From the NCBI GenBank assembly GCA_965215295.1, contig OZ244045.1, positions 1,922,001 to 1,986,000 on the forward strand: a stretch of DNA of 64,000 nucleotides. Reading direction: 5' to 3'. The notes below the pieces were generated by a model that had not been told where the DNA came from, searched no databases, and saw nothing but the letters and a program-made list of their open reading frames with translations. Each line of letters opens with the position of its first letter. The stretch's first letter is position 1. Both the position numbers and the translations under genes were made by a program. This DNA is from HK1 sp965215295. GTDB lineage: Bacteria; Pseudomonadota; Gammaproteobacteria; HK1. Below are positions 59,652 through 64,000 of the stretch, piece after piece.

Positions 59652-60797
59652 TGTCAAGGATTTGTACCGGCTCACGACCTCTGGCACTGAGCGTTCAGGT
59701 GGCCTCCAATGCGACAAGGTACTCGTTGGGGGTTCGATAGGCGAGTGATGCATGTGGTCGTTGGTAGTTGTAGAAGAACTCGTACTGGGCGAGGCGGGAG
59801 GCGACGCTCGTCACGGTGAGCGGTCCGTTGTAGAGGTTCCAGAATTCGGTTCGGGCGGAGCGGTTGGCGCGTTCTACGCAGCCGTTGTACTGGGGTCTGC
59901 GCGGTGGCAGGACGAACAGTGGGACGTTGAGTTGTTCGCAGGCGTTTTCGAACTCGGCCATGAATTCGCTGCCGCCATCGACCTGGAGGGACAGGAGCGG
60001 GAACGGCAGTGTGTTGGCGAGGGCCATCAGGAAGCGTTTGGCGTTGCCGGCGGTGGCTCGCGAGTAGACCCGGGTGACCATGAATCTGGAGTCTGGACAC
60101 ACGGCACGGAACTCTTTCAGCGTCTGTCCGGCGCAGGTGTAGGTCATATGGTCGACCTGCACCCGCTCCCCGGGTCTGCGGGGCTTGGCCGTGTACTTCC
60201 AGCGCTTCGCCCACTTCTCGAAGCGTCGCAGGCGTTTGGGCTTGATGCGTCCCTCGCACAACGAGGCACGGCGGATCGCGCCGCTCGCCAGGGCACGTTC
60301 GAGGATGCGTCCGACCGTTGACACGCTCAGGCGCCCCCCCTTGCGTGCCAGCATGGCCTGGATGCGCGCCTTGCCCATGAAGGGGTATTTGCGTCGCAGC
60401 CCCAACACGGCCTTGACGTCCTTGGGGGTCCAGAACCGGCGCCGCACGCGGCGCGGACGAGTCGACCTCGGTGCCAGGGCGTGCTGACCGCCAGCGGCCA
60501 GTGCGGCCTGCCACCGATAGCGCGTGCGTCGGCCGATGCCGAGTTGTTCGAGCGCTACGGCCTCGTTGCAGCCAGCGGCGCGTAGCCGGTCGTATGCTTT
60601 GAGCGTGCGATAGCGCTGTGCCGCCGCTGCGGGCACGTGTTCGGCGACTTTGAAACTGCGGTACGATTTGATGCGCATGGACTCGATGTTCATGGTTCGG
60701 GTCTCCTCAGTGGGTTGGTCCTCACTGCAGGCTACCCGATCCGGCGCCGGGGCGGCGTTCGCCAGCCCCGGCGCCGCTCAAATCGTCATCGCCGATT
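59652..60797 (-). mobile_element. IS481-like insertion sequence (ends uncertain)
   Basis: The element surrounds the DDE transposase. A plausible left end TGTCAAGGATTTGTACCGG begins at 59652. A partly matching inverted sequence (complement GATTTGAGCGGC) near 60774-60785 may mark the right end. The terminal match is imperfect and I did not find a direct target duplication, so only the transposase location is firm. Confidence 0.45.
59695..60693 (-). CDS. DDE (rve) transposase, IS481-like
   Basis: 332 residues. An N-terminal HTH (AAGCNEAVALEQLGIGRRTRYRWQ) is followed by the integrase core: first Asp in RVQVDHMTYTC, second in LQVDGGSEFMAEF, and Glu in PQYNGCVERANRSARTEFWN, ending YQRPHASLAYRTPNEYL. 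All catalytic residues are present and the frame is intact, so it may be active. Confidence 0.92.
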   Translation of the reverse strand: MNIESMRIKSYRSFKVAEHVPAAAAQRYRTLKAYDRLRAAGCNEAVALEQLGIGRRTRYRWQAALAAGGQHALAPRSTRPRRVRRRFWTPKDVKAVLGLRRKYPFMGKARIQAMLARKGGRLSVSTVGRILERALASGAIRRASLCEGRIKPKRLRRFEKWAKRWKYTAKPRRPGERVQVDHMTYTCAGQTLKEFRAVCPDSRFMVTRVYSRATAGNAKRFLMALANTLPFPLLSLQVDGGSEFMAEFENACEQLNVPLFVLPPRRPQYNGCVERANRSARTEFWNLYNGPLTVTSVASRLAQYEFFYNYQRPHASLAYRTPNEYLVALEAT

Positions 60798-61347
60798 CCG
60801 TGCCATATGTGTCTGAGCTAGAACAGGATTGCCTCCTGGCACCCGGAGTGCAACGCCGACCCGCCTCGCACCCGCGGCGCGCCCCGCCATCCGCGGACCC
60901 GCGGGCCGGCGGATGATATCGCGTTCGCGGGATGCACCGGGCGACGAACGTCCCGGCCGGACCGCACGCGATGGACGCGCCCGCCGTCGCGCGGCGGCCC
61001 GACATGGAACTCCAGCTCCAGCTCTTGGCACAGTGTCCGGAAGCGTTCGACCGAGGGGACGCGCCCGCGGCGCATGTCGTGGATCAGATCAGGCATTCCG
61101 ACGGTGTGCAGCGATGCCTGACTGACGAGCGGACCAGCCGCGTGCCTTGACCGCCCGTTCGATCTCGCCGGGCAGGTCGCGCATGTCGTGCAATTTCTCC
61201 GAATTTCCTCGGACGGGAGGGTGGAATCGCCATCAAAATAACGGCAATTGCCCGTATACTCGCCAGCGCCGATCGAGGTTCGGCGCTTGCGGCTCCAGCC
61301 GCCGTGTCGGATCCGTCGGAAATCCATCACCCAAAGGAGCCGAATCG
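60694..61347. other. Region between the transposase and the barrel protein gene
   Basis: 654 bp. It holds the right end of the insertion element, a frameshifted repressor-like pseudogene (60818-61184, minus) and a TATACT -10-like hexamer at 61255-61260 likely serving the barrel gene. An AAAGGAG site at 61333-61339 precedes its ATG. Confidence 0.6.
60818..61184 (-). pseudogene. Frameshifted, truncated HTH (phage-repressor-like) gene
   Basis: From ATG 61184 the reading frame MRDLPGEIERAVKARGWSAR(Q) continues in another frame as ASLHTVGMPDLIHDMRRGRV and PSVERFRTLCQELELEFHVG, an N-terminal DNA-binding region like those of S24-type repressors. The shift coincides with a duplicated tetranucleotide (CTGACTGA at 61118-61125); removing one CTGA restores the frame. 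The C-terminal part is missing, as the element lies about 20 bp away. It is probably inactive. Confidence 0.7.
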
Positions 61348-62670
61348 ATGCAAAGGACCACCGCGTTCATCCTCGCTCTCCTGTGGAGCATTGTTTCCGT
61401 CCCCGCTGTTGCCGCCCCTCTGTTCACCCTCGACATCGACATCAAGCGCCCCGACGGATCAATGCTCACGCCGGAGCCGGTGAGGTTCTCTTTCGACAAC
61501 TTCGAGGATCTCATCAACGATCTCGACGAGGATGAGCTGAAAGAGACGTTTCGGGGCTACGACGAGAAAAGGGATACCGTCGATGCCAACATCGACTTCC
61601 GCGGCCTGGAGGCAAAGATCAAGTTCGATCCAGAAGAGGTAACGGAGGACGGGGGAGAGGGGGTCCTTGTTTTCGAGGTGCTTGCAGGTGAAGAAGTGAT
61701 AGTCAGCGAAAAGTTCACGGACGGCGACCAAGACGAACTCGTCGAGGAGGTCGAGGCGTTCCTGACGGGCGAGGGCGATACGGAGACTCTCAACAGTATC
61801 CAGGCGGCATCGATCGAGCACTCCCCCGTGGACCCGATCGCCGGAAATCCGGGCAGCTTGGCGAACAACCAGCTCTCCGGACAATTCCAGGAAGGTTTTT
61901 CGGACCAGGCCTCCCGGATCGCGGCGCCGGAACGGTCATCGAAATCCGCGGGTCCGGAAAACGCCGGAGAGTCCAGGGATCCGGAAAACCATGTTCTCCT
62001 CGGGGTGCGTTTCGGTCGTTACACTGCGGGCGACAGGCATTCGGCTGTCTTCACCCTGCCGCTCGGCTACAGCTTCCGCCTCAAGGAAGGCGGCAGGGGG
62101 TTGCAGAAGGTCGCCATCGACTTCCCGATCACCTACGCCGAGATCGAGGGAGCGGAGGGCTACGCCGCTTCCATCGGCGGCAGCATGACCTGGGGGATAA
62201 CGAACCGATGGTCGCTGTCCCCCGCCATCGGCGTGGGGGTGACGGGCTCTCTGGACCTGGTCAGTGGGGGAGGGATCGGATCGGTCTCCCTGACCAGCGC
62301 CTACACTGTCCCCTTCGAACGCTTCGACCTCAGCATCGGCAACATGGTCGGCTATTACGAGACCCTGAAGATCGAGATCGGTGACTACCAATTCGATCCC
62401 GGCATCTCCAACATGGCGTTCCGGAACGGGCTGATACTGTCGATACCGGGCACGATGGGTAGACATGAGGTGGCCACCGAGGTCTGGGCCACGGATACCC
62501 GCTTCACCGGCGACGCTCTCTACAGCGAATACCAGCACGAATTCGGGGTTTCTTTCGGCCTGGCCAAGAGCGATAAATTCACCATCCTGCACCATCTGCG
62601 CGCCGGCGTCTCCTACATGACCGGCGACAATGTCAGTGGATATGCCCTGCGTCTGGGGTACTCGTTCTGA
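61348..62670 (+). CDS. Outer membrane beta-barrel protein with acidic N-terminal domain
   Basis: 440 residues with a signal peptide (MQRTTAFILALLWSIVSVPAVA), then a roughly 150-residue acidic domain (FDNFEDLINDLDEDELKETF, FDPEEVTEDGGEGVLVFEVL). A linker follows, and a C-terminal region of about 230 residues with alternating strands (VLLGVRFGRYTAGDRHSAVF, GYAASIGGSMTWGI, ALRLGYSF) ends in Phe, as outer-membrane barrels do. It resembles an autotransporter-like layout, but no family was recognised. Lower GC than surroundings; good AAAGGAG site. Confidence 0.75.
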   Translation: MQRTTAFILALLWSIVSVPAVAAPLFTLDIDIKRPDGSMLTPEPVRFSFDNFEDLINDLDEDELKETFRGYDEKRDTVDANIDFRGLEAKIKFDPEEVTEDGGEGVLVFEVLAGEEVIVSEKFTDGDQDELVEEVEAFLTGEGDTETLNSIQAASIEHSPVDPIAGNPGSLANNQLSGQFQEGFSDQASRIAAPERSSKSAGPENAGESRDPENHVLLGVRFGRYTAGDRHSAVFTLPLGYSFRLKEGGRGLQKVAIDFPITYAEIEGAEGYAASIGGSMTWGITNRWSLSPAIGVGVTGSLDLVSGGGIGSVSLTSAYTVPFERFDLSIGNMVGYYETLKIEIGDYQFDPGISNMAFRNGLILSIPGTMGRHEVATEVWATDTRFTGDALYSEYQHEFGVSFGLAKSDKFTILHHLRAGVSYMTGDNVSGYALRLGYSF

Positions 62671-62814
62671 TGGGGACTTCGGCCACTGCGCGCGTTCGTC
62701 CGCAACGTCGCACGGTGGCCGTGGACTTCCGGCAGTCGACGGTCGTTCGACCGGACGGCCCGGCATGCGGGCCATCGGTGACTCGAACGGCTCGGGCGCT
62801 ATCATCGTCTCCCC

Positions 62815-64000
62815 ATGACGACAGCGCCCTCACCGGCGGCCCGCGCTCGATTCCATTCGATCGTCTGGCCCCTCGCGGTCGCGGAGACGATCGTCTGGGC
62901 GGCCATGTACTACGCCTTCCCGGCCCTGCTCCCGGAATGGGAGCGGGACCTCGGCTGGTCGAAGACCGAGCTCTCTTTCGCCTTCACCCTCTCGCTCGTG
63001 GTGTCGGCGTCGCTGGCGCCGGTGGCCGGGCGCCTGATCGACCGCGGGTTCGCCCGCGAGATCTTCACCGGCGGCACGGTGCTCGGGGCGGTCCTCCTTG
63101 CCCTGCTCGGCGCCGTCACCGAGCCGTGGCAGTTCTTCTGCATCTGGATCGGGCTCGGCGTGGCGATGTCGAGCACCCTCTACGAAGCCTGCTTCGCGGT
63201 ACTGGTACGGTCGACCGGAGTGCGGGCGAGGCGGGCGATCACCACCGTCTCCGTGGTCGCGGGGCTGGCCGGCACGGTAGCGTTCCCGAGCGCGCACGTG
63301 CTGGCCGGAGCGTTCGGCTGGCGAGGCACGGTGCTGGTATTTGCCGCGGTGGTCGGAACGGTCGCGGCGCCGCTCGTGTGGAGCGCCTGCCGTCGCGCCG
63401 AGGCCCAGGCCATGACGCAGGCCCCCGATCCGAGCGCGCACGCGGCCCAGGCGCTGACGGTCGTCCGGACTCCGGCCTTCTGGCTGCTCGCGTTCGCCAT
63501 CTTCCTCGCCGCCCTGGACCACGGGATGCTCGTCTCCCACGTGCTGCCGATCCTCGACGACCGCGGCATCGACGCCGGTCTCGCGGTGGCGGCGGCGGCG
63601 TGCATCGGTCCCATGCAGGTCGCCGGCCGCCTGGCGCTGATGGCGTCGGAACGGTTCGCCACCCCCCTCGCGGCGTCCACCGGCTGCTTCGCGATGATGG
63701 CGATCGCGGGGACATGCCTGCTCCATGCCGGCGCGGCGCCGGTCTTGCTCGTCGGATTCGTGGTGCTGCAGGGCGCGGGCATCGGCATCGCGAGCGTGAT
63801 GCGCCCGGTGGTGACGGCGGAGCTGCTCGGCAGGAGGAACTTCGGAGTGGTGTCGGGCCTGATCGGTGTCATGCACATGGGCGGCTACGCGATCGCGCCG
63901 TCGGTCTCGGCGCTCGTGTGGGCGTGGGGCGGATACGATCGGGTGATCGCCCTCGCGATCGGAGCGGCGGTCACGGCGGTTGCCGCGCTGCTCGCGGCAT
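62815..64000 (+). CDS. Major facilitator superfamily transporter (3' partial)
   Basis: At least 395 residues, running off the window. From ATG 62815 (MTTAPSPAARARFHSIVWPL) there are at least eleven hydrophobic segments with the MFS pattern, including the loop 2-3-like VAGRLIDRGFAREIFTGG and a second half starting LTVVRTPAFWLLAFAIFLAA. It resembles MFS permeases related to the MCT/OFA group. The substrate is not predictable. Confidence 0.85.
   Translation, partial: MTTAPSPAARARFHSIVWPLAVAETIVWAAMYYAFPALLPEWERDLGWSKTELSFAFTLSLVVSASLAPVAGRLIDRGFAREIFTGGTVLGAVLLALLGAVTEPWQFFCIWIGLGVAMSSTLYEACFAVLVRSTGVRARRAITTVSVVAGLAGTVAFPSAHVLAGAFGWRGTVLVFAAVVGTVAAPLVWSACRRAEAQAMTQAPDPSAHAAQALTVVRTPAFWLLAFAIFLAALDHGMLVSHVLPILDDRGIDAGLAVAAAACIGPMQVAGRLALMASERFATPLAASTGCFAMMAIAGTCLLHAGAAPVLLVGFVVLQGAGIGIASVMRPVVTAELLGRRNFGVVSGLIGVMHMGGYAIAPSVSALVWAWGGYDRVIALAIGAAVTAVAALLAA

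Noticed and set aside
59645..60797. Perfect terminal inverted repeats and target duplication for the insertion element
   Set aside because: The best end matches are imperfect and no direct duplication is visible, so ends are only approximate.
1..64000. tRNA or rRNA genes
   Set aside because: No cloverleaf-like sequence or rRNA segment was recognised in the intergenic regions, including next to the recombinase; a covariance-model search would settle it.

Overview
This is a GC-rich bacterial chromosome segment from a Gram-negative proteobacterium, most likely a gammaproteobacterium. The evidence is outer-membrane machinery (LptF/LptG, BamB, BamC, porins) and gammaproteobacterial gene order: lptG-lptF/pepA-holC-valS; iscR-iscA-ndk-rlmN-rodZ-hisS-yfgM-bamB-der; and gph-trpD-trpC-osmC. 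The genus cannot be named from sequence alone. No rRNA, tRNA or convincing CRISPR array was seen.

Layout. 0-5 kb: a YhaN/YhaO (SbcC/SbcD-like) repair pair. 5.1-5.7 kb: a YefM-YoeB toxin-antitoxin operon with a recognisable operator. 5.7-9.5 kb: phoB-phoR-ppx with a Pho box. 9.6-12 kb: Mrp/ApbC, dCTP deaminase and an RDD membrane protein. 12-19.5 kb: lptGF facing away from pepA-holC-valS. 19.5-28.2 kb: Fe-S assembly regulator and carrier (iscR, iscA), then a housekeeping run to der. Several genes usual at this locus are absent (iscS, iscU, hscBA, fdx, ispG). 28.2-34.5 kb: BamC-like lipoprotein and the large NAD-glutamate dehydrogenase.

34.8-46.9 kb is an accessory region and the most unusual part. 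A porin plus a Uma2-family nuclease gene occur twice as about 2.35 kb inverted arms (37150-39521 and 43115-45459). They flank a 3.6 kb core with a tyrosine recombinase, a small coiled-coil membrane protein and a methyltransferase. The porin strands and leaders are nearly identical between copies, while the predicted surface loops differ. Three short single-span, repeat-built coiled-coil proteins lie in and around the region (34.8, 41.5 and 46.6 kb). An 89 bp dispersed element accompanies two of them and marks the edge of one arm.

46-52 kb: secB, a DjlA-like co-chaperone, gph, trpD, trpC and an OsmC protein, separated by minisatellite-like repeats where trpE/trpG and crp often lie in relatives. 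51.7-52.3 kb: a pair of small membrane proteins. 52.4-59 kb: a complete peptide-type ABC importer (fused double ATPase, binding protein, two permeases). 59-64 kb: a PH-like membrane protein, a DDE transposase, a frameshifted HTH pseudogene, an unusual outer-membrane barrel protein and the start of an MFS transporter.

Tandem repeats are a theme: inside valS and two coiled-coil genes, in several intergenic regions, and as duplicated gene 3' ends after the RDD and binding-protein genes.
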